Assembly: GCF_016806125.1 (NCBI RefSeq)
Contig: NZ_CP047166.1
Span: forward strand, 2,976,001 to 3,040,000
Source of the DNA: Ponticoccus alexandrii
Lineage (GTDB): Bacteria; Pseudomonadota; Alphaproteobacteria; Rhodobacterales; Rhodobacteraceae
Length of the DNA stretch: 64,000 bases
Reading direction: 5' to 3'
This document shows positions 1 to 10,737 of this stretch, piece after piece; positions within the stretch are counted from its first letter, which is position 1; each line of letters starts with the position of its first letter. Made by a program: the position numbers and the translations under genes. The notes under the pieces are model-generated. The model was not told the DNA's origin. It did not search any database and saw nothing but the letters and a program-made list of their open reading frames with translations.

Positions 1-190
1 GCATCCCCAGCCGCCGGGCATCCAGCAACGCCACGTAATCGCGCACGTATCCCTCGGCCTCCAGCCGCTGAACGCGCCGATGACAGGACGAGGCAGAGAG
101 GTTCACAGCCCCGGACAGGTCGGCGTTGGAAATGCGCCCGCGCCGCTGAAGCACGCGCAGGATGCGCCGATCCGTCTCGTCCAAGCTCAT
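1..190 (-). CDS. Lrp/AsnC-family transcriptional regulator (N-terminal part, runs off the window)
   Basis: The reverse strand from an ATG at 190 encodes MSLDETDRRILRVLQRRGR followed by a helix-turn-helix with the sequence NADLSGAVNLSASSCHRRVQ, the classic start of Lrp/AsnC regulators. About 63 residues are present; the ligand-binding RAM domain lies outside the window. It is transcribed away from alanine dehydrogenase with 137 bp between the two starts. In many proteobacteria an Lrp-type protein beside ald activates it in response to alanine, and the same role is inferred here from position only. Confidence 0.88.
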   Translation of the reverse strand, partial: MSLDETDRRILRVLQRRGRISNADLSGAVNLSASSCHRRVQRLEAEGYVRDYVALLDARRLGM

Positions 191-327
191 TTGGCGAAGA
201 GTCCTTCCGTCTTTGCCGCATGCAGGCGAAGAATCCGCCGCCGGGCTGCGCGAGAGTGCGCAAGTTCGGCACCGATTTGCAAGCGATCCATGCCATACCG
301 CACTCCATCAACAGGGAGGATATTTCA
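191..327. promoter_or_regulatory. Divergent control region between the Lrp-type regulator and ald
   Basis: This 137-bp gap separates two divergent starts. It holds a clear ribosome binding site for ald (AGGGAGGA, 312-319, eight bases before the ATG). Lrp-family proteins usually bind such shared regions, but I could not pick out a specific operator. Confidence 0.45.
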
Positions 328-1446
328 ATGATCATCGGCTGCCCGAAGGAAATCAAACCGCAGGAATTTCGCGTCGGCCTCACGCCCAATACCGCGCGTG
401 AGGCCGTCTCTCATGGCCACAAGGTTGTGGTCCAGACCGGCGCGGGGGCGGGCTCGGGCTTTCCCGACGCCGACTACACCGCCGCCGGGGCGCGGATCGT
501 GGACACCGCCGAAGAGGTCTTTGCCACCGCCGAGATGATCGTCAAGGTGAAGGAGCCGCAGGCGGGCGAGCGCAAGATGCTGCGCGAGGGCCAGTTGCTG
601 TTCACCTACCTGCACCTCGCGCCCGACCCCGAGCAAACAAAGGACCTGCTGGCCTCGGGCTGCACGGCCATCGCCTACGAGACCGTGACCGACCCGCGCG
701 GCGGCCTGCCTCTGCTGGCGCCGATGTCCGAGGTCGCGGGCCGTCTGGCGCCGCAGGTCGGCGCATGGTCGTTGCAGAAGGCCAACGGCGGACGCGGCGT
801 GCTGATGGGCGGCGTCCCGGGCGTTGGTCCGGCCAATGTGGTGGTGATCGGCGGCGGCGTCGTGGGCGCCCATGCCGCCCGCATCGCGGCGGGCATGGGC
901 GCGGATATCACCGTGCTCGACCGCTCGCTGCCGCGGATGCGCTACCTCGACGACCTCTACGGCGGCACTTTCAAGACCCGATACGCCAGCGCCGGGAACA
1001 CCGCCGAGCTGGTGGAACAGGCCGATATGGTGATCGGCGCGGTGCTGATCCCCGGCGCCGCCGCGCCCAAGCTGGTGTCCAAGGCGCAGCTGTCGGACAT
1101 GCGCCCCGGCGCGGTGATCGTCGATGTCGCCATCGATCAGGGCGGCTGCTTCGAGACCTCACGGGCCACCACCCATCAGGACCCGATCTACGAGGTCGAC
1201 GGCATCGTGCATTACTGCGTCGCCAACATGCCCGGCGCCGTGGCCCGAACCTCGACCATCGCGCTGACCAACGCAACGATGCCCTTCCTGCTGGACCTCG
1301 CCGACAAGGGCTGGCGGCAGGCCTGCGCCGACGATCCGCACCTGCTGGAAGGCCTGAACGTCCACGCCGGCAAGCTGACCTATTACGCCGTGGGCAAGGC
1401 GCTTGGGATCGACGTCATGTCGCCGCAGCTTGTCCTGAAGGGCTGA
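328..1446 (+). CDS. ald: Alanine dehydrogenase
   Basis: NAD-dependent alanine dehydrogenase, which interconverts L-alanine and pyruvate plus ammonia in the cytoplasm. The protein has 372 residues, the usual family length. It opens with [20 protein letters not shown]. The residues expected at the active site are present: Lys75 in KVKEP, His96 in TYLHLAPD and Asp270 in VAIDQGG. The nucleotide-binding glycine motif [10 protein letters not shown] lies near residue 175. The start at 328 is preferred over in-frame upstream codons because AGGGAGGA sits eight bases before it and homologues begin at this methionine. The divergent Lrp-type gene is the probable regulator. Confidence 0.96.
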   Translation: MIIGCPKEIKPQEFRVGLTPNTAREAVSHGHKVVVQTGAGAGSGFPDADYTAAGARIVDTAEEVFATAEMIVKVKEPQAGERKMLREGQLLFTYLHLAPDPEQTKDLLASGCTAIAYETVTDPRGGLPLLAPMSEVAGRLAPQVGAWSLQKANGGRGVLMGGVPGVGPANVVVIGGGVVGAHAARIAAGMGADITVLDRSLPRMRYLDDLYGGTFKTRYASAGNTAELVEQADMVIGAVLIPGAAAPKLVSKAQLSDMRPGAVIVDVAIDQGGCFETSRATTHQDPIYEVDGIVHYCVANMPGAVARTSTIALTNATMPFLLDLADKGWRQACADDPHLLEGLNVHAGKLTYYAVGKALGIDVMSPQLVLKG

Positions 1447-1506
1447 GACCGCCCCCGCGCATGGCCCCTCCGCCAGCGGCGCAGGCACCGCACCGGGATA
1501 CCGGCG

Positions 1507-1542
1507 AAAAAAGGCCCCGGATCGCATCGACGGTCCGGGGCC
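1507..1542 (-). terminator. Rho-independent terminator of the small exported protein gene
   Basis: A nine-base stem (GGCCCCGGA, 1513-1521, with TCCGGGGCC, 1534-1542) and a 12-base loop are followed on the reverse strand by six U residues (A-run at 1507-1512). It lies directly downstream of the reverse-strand gene that ends at 1559. Confidence 0.8.
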
Positions 1543-1558
1543 AGCCCTGTCGGTGGGG

Positions 1559-1804
1559 TCAGCGGAATGCGGGCAGCACGACCGCGCCCTGATCGACAGG
1601 CACACCCGGGCAGGACAGGCAGCCCGGCGTGGGGATCTTGATCTTCAGTTTCGGCTTGGGGTGCAGGATATGGTCCGGCACCTGATGCAGCACCCTCTTG
1701 CTGGGCAAGGGGAAGCCGCCCTTGAATTCGGCAGCGATGGGGTCGGCAAGGGCGCCGGTCGCGCCCAGTCCCAGGGCGAGGGTCATCAGGATCAGGGTCT
1801 TCAT
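1559..1804 (-). CDS. Small exported protein of unknown function
   Basis: An 81-residue protein with a typical Sec signal peptide: MKTLILMTLALGLGATGALA is followed by DPIAAE, with the probable cleavage site after ALA. The mature part is about 60 residues and rich in Pro and Lys (HPKPKLKIKIPTPG), with two close cysteines in GCLSCPG that could form a disulfide or bind a ligand. A good terminator follows at 1507-1542, which supports it being a real transcribed gene. I do not recognise the family. A role in the periplasm or as a secreted peptide is inferred from the signal peptide only. Confidence 0.65.
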   Translation of the reverse strand: MKTLILMTLALGLGATGALADPIAAEFKGGFPLPSKRVLHQVPDHILHPKPKLKIKIPTPGCLSCPGVPVDQGAVVLPAFR

Positions 1805-2030
1805 GGAAAAGTCCTTTCGCTATGACTTGGTATCGAAGGTTTTTTTATCGAATACGCCAGAAGCGGCGTGCCCTCACCTGTCGCCAGGAGAGAGTGACAT
1901 TCCAAATCCCGGCGGCGTTATCCGATGACCGCATCGCAACCCACGGGTCTTACCGGGTTTTTCCAGAGGGGCTTGGCGCCGCGCGCAATCAGGCTAGGGT
2001 GCGGGCCAACCAGAATAGAAGGGAATCGCC

Positions 2031-2480
2031 ATGGGACTGACAGTCTACCTGTCCGGAGAGATCCACACCAACTGGCGCGAGCGCGTCATCGAGGGCGCCG
2101 AGGGGCTGGATGTGACATTCACCGCGCCGGTCACCGACCACGCGGCCAGCGACGATTGCGGCGTGACGATCCTTGGCGCCGAGCCGGACAAGTTCTGGCA
2201 CGACCGCAAAGGCGCGCTGGTGAACGCCATCCGCACCCGCAAGGGGCTGGAGGATGCGGATGTCGTCGTGGTGCGCTTCGGCACGCAGTACAAGCAGTGG
2301 AACGCGGCCTTCGACGCGGGCTTTGCCGCCGCGCTGGGGAAGTCGCTGATCGTCCTGCAACCGCCGGAACACGACCACGCCCTGAAAGAGGTCAACGCCG
2401 CCGCCATGGCGGTTGCGCGGGAACCCGAAGAGGTGGTGCAGATCCTGCGCTACGTCCTGACGGGGGCGCTTCCGGGCTGA
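2031..2480 (+). CDS. YtoQ-family protein
   Basis: A 149-residue protein matching the YtoQ family, which has a Rossmann-like fold related to nucleoside 2-deoxyribosyltransferases. It begins MGLTVYLSGEIHTNWR and carries the family-typical stretches DHAASDDCG, EPDKFWHD and DVVVVRFGTQYKQWNAAFDA. The biochemical function of YtoQ proteins is not established, so no reaction is assigned. The start is the ATG at 2031, preceded by a weak purine-rich site (AGAAGGGAA). It stands alone between a small exported protein gene and a convergent glutathione transferase gene. Confidence 0.85.
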   Translation: MGLTVYLSGEIHTNWRERVIEGAEGLDVTFTAPVTDHAASDDCGVTILGAEPDKFWHDRKGALVNAIRTRKGLEDADVVVVRFGTQYKQWNAAFDAGFAAALGKSLIVLQPPEHDHALKEVNAAAMAVAREPEEVVQILRYVLTGALPG

Positions 2481-2532
2481 GCCCTGTGGGCCCGGCGCGA
2501 AGGGGCAGACCCGCCCGCCCCTTCGCGCCGGT

Positions 2533-3234
2533 TCAGGAACCTTCCGCCGGGATCTTCATTCCACGCTGCACGGCGGGCCGCGCCATGAAGCGCTCAACAT
2601 AGGCCACGGTGCGCGAGTGATCGGCCCAGCCCACCATCTCTTTCGCACCGTAGAAATCCAGCGCGTTCAGCCAGGGCGCCAGCGCCATATCGGCGATGGA
2701 GTAATCCCCGGCAATCCAGTCGCGCCCGTCCAGTCGCGTCTCGATCACGTTCAGCAGGCGCCTGGCCTCGTTTATGTAGCGCTCGCGCGGGCGCGGGTCC
2801 TCGATGTCTTTTCCGGCGAACTTGTGAAAGAACCCCAGCTGCCCGAACATCGGCCCGACGCCGCCCATCTGGAACATCAGCCATTGCGTGACATGGTGGC
2901 GCTCCGCCGCCGTCGCGCCGCCGAACTGTCCGGTCTTCTCGGCGAGATACAGCAGGATCGCCCCGGATTCGAACAGCGCAAGCGGCGCGCCGTCCGGCCC
3001 GTCCGGGTCGATGATCGCCGGGATCTTGTTGTTGGGGTTGAGGCTCAGGAACTCGGGGCTTCGGACGTCCGCGTCCGACAGTCCGACGCGGTGCGGCTCG
3101 TAGGGCAGGCCCGTCTCTTCGAGCATGATCGCGATCTTCACGCCATTGGGCGTGGGGAAGGAATAGAGCTGCAACCGGTCGGGGTGTTGCGCGGGCCAAC
3201 GGGCGTTGACGGGATGCGAGGTGACGTCAAGCAT
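2533..3234 (-). CDS. Glutathione S-transferase, Ure2p/YfcG-like
   Basis: A 233-residue cytosolic glutathione transferase. The N-terminal thioredoxin-like domain (about residues 20-105) contains LQLYSFPTPNGVKIAIMLEE, then the glutathione-binding cis-proline region NNKIPAIIDPDGPDG and the ESGAILLYLAEKTG motif. An all-helical C-terminal domain follows (about 115-225), with DWIAGDYSIADMALAPW as its conserved core. The PDGPDG insertion and FESGAIL motif point to the Ure2p/YfcG/YghU branch, whose members often act as disulfide or peroxide reductases using glutathione. The substrate is unknown. The gene is divergent from mscL. Confidence 0.92.
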   Translation of the reverse strand: MLDVTSHPVNARWPAQHPDRLQLYSFPTPNGVKIAIMLEETGLPYEPHRVGLSDADVRSPEFLSLNPNNKIPAIIDPDGPDGAPLALFESGAILLYLAEKTGQFGGATAAERHHVTQWLMFQMGGVGPMFGQLGFFHKFAGKDIEDPRPRERYINEARRLLNVIETRLDGRDWIAGDYSIADMALAPWLNALDFYGAKEMVGWADHSRTVAYVERFMARPAVQRGMKIPAEGS

Positions 3235-3386
3235 GATGATATTCCTTTCGGGAAGCGTTCGCCGGGAAATCTAGGCCCCCTTTCCCGTTTTTGCACTTGC
3301 CGGATTGTGCGAAGGCGCAGGCCGCGTGTTAATGAAACCGTTCGCGGCGTCAAAAGGACGGTGCAAGGGACTTTGGGAAAACCGAC

Positions 3387-3809
3387 ATGATTCAGGAATT
3401 CAAGGACTTCATCGCCAAGGGCAATGTCATGGACATGGCCGTCGGCATCATCATCGGCGCGGCCTTTACCGCGATCGTGACGTCTTTGGTCGGGGATATC
3501 ATCAACCCGATCATCGCGCTTTTTACCGGCGGGATCGACTTTTCGGGCTGGTTCTACCCGCTCGACGGCAACGAATACGCCTCGCTGGAGGCGGCCGCCG
3601 AGGCCGGGGCGCCGGTCTTTGCCGTCGGCAGCTTCATCATGGCGGTGATCAACTTCTTCATCATCGCCTTTGTCGTCTTCATGCTGGTGAAGATGGTGAA
3701 CCGTGTGAAGGCCGCGGCGGAAAAGCCCGACGAGGTCGCGCCCGAGGTCAAGACCGGCCCGTCGGAGCTGGATGTCCTGCTGGAAATCCGCGACGCGCTG
3801 AAACGCTGA
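3387..3809 (+). CDS. mscL: Large-conductance mechanosensitive channel
   Basis: A 140-residue MscL, the homopentameric inner-membrane channel that opens under membrane tension to release solutes during osmotic downshock. The amphipathic N-terminal helix [19 protein letters not shown] leads into the first membrane segment (about residues 15-42). A periplasmic loop rich in acidic residues and alanine follows (about 50-75), then the second membrane segment ([20 protein letters not shown]). The charged C-terminal bundle ends EIRDALKR. Length and order match the family. A strong terminator follows at 3837-3864, so it is a single-gene unit. Confidence 0.97.
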   Translation: MIQEFKDFIAKGNVMDMAVGIIIGAAFTAIVTSLVGDIINPIIALFTGGIDFSGWFYPLDGNEYASLEAAAEAGAPVFAVGSFIMAVINFFIIAFVVFMLVKMVNRVKAAAEKPDEVAPEVKTGPSELDVLLEIRDALKR

Positions 3810-3836
3810 GCCTCGGGCTTCATCCACAACCATCAG

Positions 3837-3864
3837 GCCCCGCCGCTTCGGCGGGGCTTTTTTT
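3837..3864 (+). terminator. Rho-independent terminator after mscL
   Basis: A nine-base-pair GC stem (GCCCCGCCG, 3837-3845, with CGGCGGGGC, 3849-3857) closed by a three-base loop is followed by seven T residues (3858-3864). Confidence 0.93.
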
Positions 3865-4042
3865 GTGGAACGGACAGCCCCGGCGCCGCCTCACGCAAAG
3901 CCGGGGCGCGTGCCGTCCCGGGCCTGCCCGGACCAGCATTGGCTGCATGGCGGCAATGCGCGGTTTTGGCGCCCTGCGCGGGTTGCGGGGCTGTGCCCGT
4001 GGCGCTATCACCCGCGCACGTCACCGACTGCCGGGGGATCGG

Positions 4043-4930
4043 ATGCCCAAAGCCCTGAAACTGGCTATCGGAAGCCTCGCCGTGGGCCTTCTCGTCCTCC
4101 TGATCAAGACGCTGGCCTGGTGGCTGACCGGCTCCGTCGCGCTGCTGTCGGACGCGCTGGAAAGCATCGTCAACGTGGCGACCGCCGTGGCCGCGCTGAT
4201 CGCGCTGCGCATCGCGGCGGCGCCCGCCGATGCCGACCATCCCTTTGGCCACCACAAGGCCGAGTATTTCAGCGCCGTCATGGAAGGCGTGCTGATCGTC
4301 ATCGCCGCCATCCTGATCCTGCGCGAGGCCTGGGGCGCATGGCAGGCGCCACAGGCGATGACGGAACCGGGGCTTGGGCTGGCGCTGGTTGCCGTGGCAA
4401 GCGTGCTCAACGGCGCATGGGCCTTCGTACTGATCCGGCGCGGGCGGGCGCTGCGCTCTCCGGCGCTGGTCGCGGACGGCCAGCATCTCTGGGCGGACGT
4501 GGTCACCTCTGCCGGGGTCACAGCGGGACTTCTGGGGGCGCTGGTCACCGGCTGGCACTGGCTGGACCCGCTGATGGCCGCAGCGGTCGCGGTGCATATC
4601 CTCTGGTCGGGCTGGCTGGTGGTGCGCGGGTCGGTCGGCGGGCTGATGGACGAAAGCGTGCCCGATACGGACCTGGAACAGATGCGCACGGTGATCTCGG
4701 AGCATGCCGAGGGCGCGGTCGAGGCCCACGACCTGCGGGCAAGGCACGCCGGTCAGGCGACCTTCGTGGAGTTTCACCTGGTGGTGCCGGGCGAGATGTC
4801 GGTCGACAGCGCCCATGACATCTGCGACCGGGTCGAGGCAGCGCTGAAGGCGGCCTTCGAGGGGTGCCGGATCACCATCCATGTCGAGCCCGAGCACAAG
4901 GCGAAGCACAGCGGCATCGTGGTGCTCTGA
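4043..4930 (+). CDS. Cation diffusion facilitator (FieF/CzcD-type metal exporter)
   Basis: A 295-residue CDF transporter that exports divalent metal ions (Zn, Fe, Cd, Co or Mn) in exchange for protons across the inner membrane. Six membrane segments occupy residues 1 to about 205. The metal-site motifs are visible: the acidic site in LLSDALESIVN, DHPFGHHKAEY in the loop, and HLWADVV in segment five. The cytoplasmic C-terminal domain includes VEFHLVVPGEMSVDSAHDICD. The ATG at 4043 is chosen because homologues begin just before the first membrane helix; the frame is open upstream, so a longer form is possible. The exact metal cannot be told from sequence alone. Confidence 0.9.
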   Translation: MPKALKLAIGSLAVGLLVLLIKTLAWWLTGSVALLSDALESIVNVATAVAALIALRIAAAPADADHPFGHHKAEYFSAVMEGVLIVIAAILILREAWGAWQAPQAMTEPGLGLALVAVASVLNGAWAFVLIRRGRALRSPALVADGQHLWADVVTSAGVTAGLLGALVTGWHWLDPLMAAAVAVHILWSGWLVVRGSVGGLMDESVPDTDLEQMRTVISEHAEGAVEAHDLRARHAGQATFVEFHLVVPGEMSVDSAHDICDRVEAALKAAFEGCRITIHVEPEHKAKHSGIVVL

Positions 4931-5330
4931 AGCGCCCGCCTTGCCCCCCCCTCAGCGTCTCGCTGAAACCCTGACGCAGTGCGAGACACCGAGGTCTCCG
5001 AAGCGCCGCAGGCCTGTCGGGGTTGCGCTGTCACCGGTTGATGACGCGACGCTGAAGGGGCCAGCGCAGCGCCGTTTCGTCAGGGTGAAGGCCCGGCGCG
5101 TCTGGCAAGGGTGGAAGGACCCAGCCTTGCCCTTGTTTGCAGCACCCCGGCGCTGCGAAAGTCGCAGGCGCGCCATTCCATCCCTCGATCTGACGTGGCC
5201 AAGGTTTGACACGTGGCCGGGGCGGTGCTTTGCCGTTGTTTGCGCTGCCAAGACCCCCTGCATTACAACAATGAGAGTACCGGTCGAGAACGCCGCGACA
5301 CAGGGCTTTCGAAGCATCGTTACGGCGGGT
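4931..5330. other. Non-coding stretch upstream of the IS5-type element
   Basis: I found no credible gene in these 400 bp. A TTGACA hexamer at 5206-5211 might be part of a promoter whose gene was displaced by the insertion, but no matching -10 box was convincing. The right-hand border is the left inverted repeat of the IS element. Confidence 0.4.
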
Positions 5331-5348
5331 GGCTTTGTTGCGCAAAGG
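5331..5348 (+). repeat. Left terminal inverted repeat of the IS5-type element
   Basis: GGCTTTGTTGCGCAAAGG; it pairs with the right end at 6447-6464 with one mismatch. Confidence 0.85.
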
Positions 5349-5827
5349 GCCTGAACCCCGGACTTCCCCTTTGCCCGGCCTCACTTATCCCACGAGCTTG
5401 GTGACAGGTATGCCGGGCGCGGTGTAGCCGTTCAGCACGGCGGCACGGTTCTGGAGATCGGCGACCTGACGATCGAAGTCGCGCGCCATGAGGCTCTGCC
5501 CCGGTCGCTTCACGCAATTCATCTTAGTCTCGGCGCAGCTTCGGCGGTGGTATCCGCTCCACTTTCGCCAGATGACGCGGCCGAGGTATTTCGATGCAAG
5601 GAGGCCTCGTTTCGGGCGATCGCACCGGCCGTTGATGGCTTCCACGGCTTGGCGTTCTTGCGTGGCGGGATGACTGGATCGGCGCCGCGGGCGGCGACCG
5701 CGTCGTGGCACCTGCGTGTGTCGCAAGCACCATCCGCGGTGACCGTGCCGAGTTCCACGTCAGCGGGGATCTGATCGAGAAGCTCGGGCAGCATGGGCGC
5801 GTCCCCAACGTTGCTTCCGGTGGTTGC

Positions 5828-5867
5828 CCCTCTCGGCAGATTTGCTTCGCAAATCGCCTGCCGGGCA
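5828..5867. repeat. Short palindromic insertion element, copy 1 (inside the IS5 transposase)
   Basis: A 40-bp insert. The left end is CCCTCTCGG and the right end CCTGCCGGGCA. Between them is a hairpin GATTTGC-TTC-GCAAATC (5839-5855). Deleting it on paper rejoins the transposase frame as ALHATTGSNV, close to the normal family sequence. The same ends occur at 5907-5946 and, on the right side, at 26362-26404. Confidence 0.75.
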
Positions 5868-5906
5868 ATGGAGGGCGCGGATCTCCAGCGTCTGTTCATC
5901 GACACC

Positions 5907-5946
5907 CCTCTCGGGATCATGCCGCGCATGACCCTGCCGGGCGGGG
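5907..5946. repeat. Short palindromic insertion element, copy 2 (inside the IS5 transposase)
   Basis: Also 40 bp, with CCTCTCGG at the left, CCTGCCGGGC at the right and a different palindromic core (GATCATGC-CGC-GCATGAC, with one wobble). Deleting it rejoins the transposase frame as KIHIGVDEQ. It lies only 39 bp from copy 1, with conserved ends but an unrelated core sequence that still pairs. Confidence 0.72.
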
Positions 5947-6446
5947 GATGTGGATCTTGCGCCATAGGCCGCGTTTCGCGCCACCGTGTTTGCGGGCGTG
6001 CCACTCGCCCTCACCTTCAGCCTTGATCCCGTTGCTGTAGATCAGAAGGTTCAGCGGCCCCTGCGAGCCACGGTAGGGAATACTCACAGCCAGGGATTTC
6101 TGGCGGCGGCTCAGTGTGCTGAAATCAGGCACCGCCCAGTCGAGGTCGACCAGCCTGTAGGAGGCTCTCGACGAACCCCGTGATCTGCCGCAGCGCCGTG
6201 CCGAGAGGATCTTCATCGTCAGGCAGGTCTGGATCGCGGCATCGCTATACTGTGGCTGTCGGCCTCGCTTGCCGGTCGGCGGCGGCACCCACGCCATGTC
6301 CGGATCGAACCAGATCTTCAGGCAACCGCGCTGCGTGAGGGCTTTGTTGCAGGCCGGCCAGTTCCTGGTCTTGTCGTTCGGCGGAACCGGTCTGCTCATA
6401 CGGGCCCGCTACCATACTGGATTCACCAGAGGAATTCGCCATCCAG

Positions 6447-6464
6447 CCTTTGCCCAACAAAGCC
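6447..6464 (-). repeat. Right terminal inverted repeat of the IS5-type element
   Basis: Read on the reverse strand this is GGCTTTGTTGGGCAAAGG, one base different from the left end at 5331-5348. The truncated dehydratase sequence begins immediately after it. Confidence 0.85.
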
Positions 6465-9003
<2,539 letters not shown>

Positions 9004-9061
9004 GCGCCATCCGCGCCTCGCGCCAGCGGCGCGCCCTCTGCACCGGCCCCACGGTGCGGCA

Positions 9062-9121
9062 CCCCTTCTCTTCTTCTGTCCGGAAATATCCCGGAGGGGT
9101 CCGGGGAGGCAGCGCCTCCCC
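9062..9121 (-). repeat. Rhodobacterales-type intergenic repeat, between mreB and mreC
   Basis: On the reverse strand it reads GGATATTTCCGGACAGAAGA, the same core as the GAGGTATTT...CCAAAGAAGA repeats elsewhere in the window, next to a GC-rich inverted repeat (GGGGAGGCAGCGCCTCCCC). It fills much of the gap between mreB and mreC. Confidence 0.65.
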
Positions 9122-9275
9122 GGCCGGTCGCCTGCGCACCGCGCAGGCGAAACCCCGGGATGCGCAACTCTCCACCGATCCCGCCCAAGGCGCGCTTTGG
9201 CGCATTGCACCGGCGTGTAAACTGTACCAACTGCCCCGAACGCGGTAAAACGCGCGAATCCAGCACCGGAGCCCG

Positions 9276-10193
9276 ATGGCCAGCGACCGCAGCAACCCGG
9301 ACGATTTCACCGCCCCGCTGAAGCGTCTGCTTCTGGCGATCCTCGTGCTGTGCCTCAGCGGCATCTTTCTCGTCTGGCGCATCGACAGCCCACGGGTCGA
9401 ACGGTTTCGCGCCCATGTGATCGACGCCGTCGTGCCGCGCATGGACTGGGCCATGGCGCCGGTCACCGGCAGCGTGCGGCTGTTTCGCGACTTCCAGTCC
9501 TACCAGCGCCTGCACGAGCAGAACCAGGAACTGCGCCGCGAGTTGCGCCAGATGACCGCATGGAAAGAGGCCGCCCTGCAGCTGGAGCAGGAAAACGCCC
9601 GGCTGCGCGACCTCAACAACGTCCAGCTGGACCCGCGCCTGACCTATATCACCGCCGTGGTGCTGGCCGACTCCGGCTCGCCCTTCCGGCAGTCGGCGCT
9701 GATCAACGTTGGCTCGCGCGACGGCATCGTCGACGGCTGGGCCACGATGGACGGCATCGGCCTCGTCGGCCGGATTTCAGGCGTCGGCAACAACACCAGC
9801 CGGGTGATCCTGCTGACCGATACCACCAGCCGCATCCCGGCGGAAATCCAACCCTCGGGGCAGCGCGCGCTGGTGGTGGGCGACAATACCCCCGCGCCGC
9901 CGATCGACTTTCTGGAAAACCCCGACCTCGTGCGTCCCGGCGACCGCATCGTCACCTCGGGCGACGGCGAGGTCTTTCCCCCCGGCCTGCTGATCGGGCA
10001 GGTGGCGCAGGACCCGGGCGGGCGCCTGCGCGTGCGCCTGTCCGCCGATTACGAACGGCTGGAATTCCTGCGCGTACTGCGCGACCACGGCGCCCGCCGC
10101 GTGTCCGGCCCTTCGTCGCTGATCCTGCCAGAGGTGCCCCCCGCCCCACCCAGCCAGGCGGAAGAGCCCCCCGCCGCCCGCGGAGGCCGCTAG
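9276..10193 (+). CDS. mreC: Rod shape-determining protein MreC
   Basis: A 305-residue bitopic inner-membrane protein linking MreB to the periplasmic elongation machinery. One membrane helix near the N-terminus (RLLLAILVLCLSGIFLVWRI) is followed by a coiled coil (about residues 74-108, NQELRRELRQ...LEQENARLRD). The periplasmic beta-domain contains ADSGSPFRQSALINVGSRDG and GLIGRISGVG-like turns. The C-terminal tail is rich in Pro and Ala. The start has a GGAG ribosome site just upstream. mreD follows after four bases. Confidence 0.95.
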   Translation: MASDRSNPDDFTAPLKRLLLAILVLCLSGIFLVWRIDSPRVERFRAHVIDAVVPRMDWAMAPVTGSVRLFRDFQSYQRLHEQNQELRRELRQMTAWKEAALQLEQENARLRDLNNVQLDPRLTYITAVVLADSGSPFRQSALINVGSRDGIVDGWATMDGIGLVGRISGVGNNTSRVILLTDTTSRIPAEIQPSGQRALVVGDNTPAPPIDFLENPDLVRPGDRIVTSGDGEVFPPGLLIGQVAQDPGGRLRVRLSADYERLEFLRVLRDHGARRVSGPSSLILPEVPPAPPSQAEEPPAARGGR

Positions 10194-10197
10194 AGAC

Positions 10198-10737
10198 ATG
10201 GCAGAAAACAGCCCTGCCCGGCTCTGGTCCATGCGCCTTGTCTATCTCGCGCTGGCGCTGCTGATCGCCTTCATCCACCTGCTGCCGATGCAGACCCTGC
10301 CAAGCAGGATCGCCGGCCCCGACGTACTGACGGCGCTGACCTTCGCATGGGCCCTGCGGCGCCCCGCCTACGTACCCGCGTTGCTGATCGCGCTGGTCAT
10401 GCTGCTGGCAGACTTCCTGTTCCAGCGACCGCCGGGGCTTTGGGCGCTGCTGGTTCTGCTGGCAACCGAGTGGCTGAAGAACCGCGCCCGCACCGTGCGC
10501 GAGAACACCTTCGTGGCTGAATGGCTGACCGCCGCCGGGGCGCTCTTGTGCATCACACTGATCTACCGGCTGACTCTCGGGATCTTGATCGTGGCGCCGG
10601 GAATGTTCTCCCTTGCGCTCATGCAGTATGGTATGACCGTTCTCGCCTATCCGCTGGTGGCCGCCGCCAGTTTCGTCGTCTTCGGGGTGCGCCGCACCAC
10701 CCCGGGCGAATTCGACCACACGGGACGCACCCTATGA
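10198..10737 (+). CDS. mreD: Rod shape-determining protein MreD
   Basis: A 179-residue inner-membrane protein with about five predicted membrane segments (for example MRLVYLALALLIAFIHL and WLTAAGALLCITLIYRLTLG). MreD is the least conserved member of the elongasome and is assigned here from its membrane topology and its position between mreC and the PBP2 gene. Its stop overlaps the start of mrdA by four bases, indicating translational coupling. Confidence 0.9.
   Translation: MAENSPARLWSMRLVYLALALLIAFIHLLPMQTLPSRIAGPDVLTALTFAWALRRPAYVPALLIALVMLLADFLFQRPPGLWALLVLLATEWLKNRARTVRENTFVAEWLTAAGALLCITLIYRLTLGILIVAPGMFSLALMQYGMTVLAYPLVAAASFVVFGVRRTTPGEFDHTGRTL

Larger units (their letters stand above)
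5385..6399 (-). pseudogene. IS5-family transposase, inactivated by several frameshifts
   Basis: The reverse strand starts MSRPVPPNDKTRNWPACNKAL and carries recognisable IS5-family (DDE) segments: DLDWAVPDFSTLSRRQK, GEGEWHARKHGG, VDEQTLEIRAL, GDAPMLPELLDQIPADVE, VTADGACDTRRCHDA, IPPRKNAKPWKP, and SKYLGRVIWRKWSGYHRR followed by LMARDFDRQVADLQ. These lie in three different frames. Two of the frame changes coincide with 40-bp hairpin insertions (5828-5867 and 5907-5946). Smaller indels occur near 6190-6260 and 5595. It cannot make an active transposase. Confidence 0.9.
5331..6464 (-). mobile_element. Decayed IS5-family insertion sequence
   Basis: The element is bounded by 18-bp imperfect inverted repeats. 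The left end reads GGCTTTGTTGCGCAAAGG (5331-5348); the right end (6447-6464), read on the reverse strand, is GGCTTTGTTGGGCAAAGG, one mismatch. It is 1134 bp long and carries one transposase gene on the reverse strand, now broken. The bases next to the two ends do not match as a target duplication, so one flank has been rearranged or deleted since insertion. The right end cuts directly into a dehydratase gene. Two short hairpin insertions lie inside the transposase (5828-5867 and 5907-5946). Confidence 0.88.

Noticed and set aside
4952-5384. Small reverse-strand proteins left of the IS5 element
   Set aside because: No ribosome site, no recognisable domain and overlap with the IS end.
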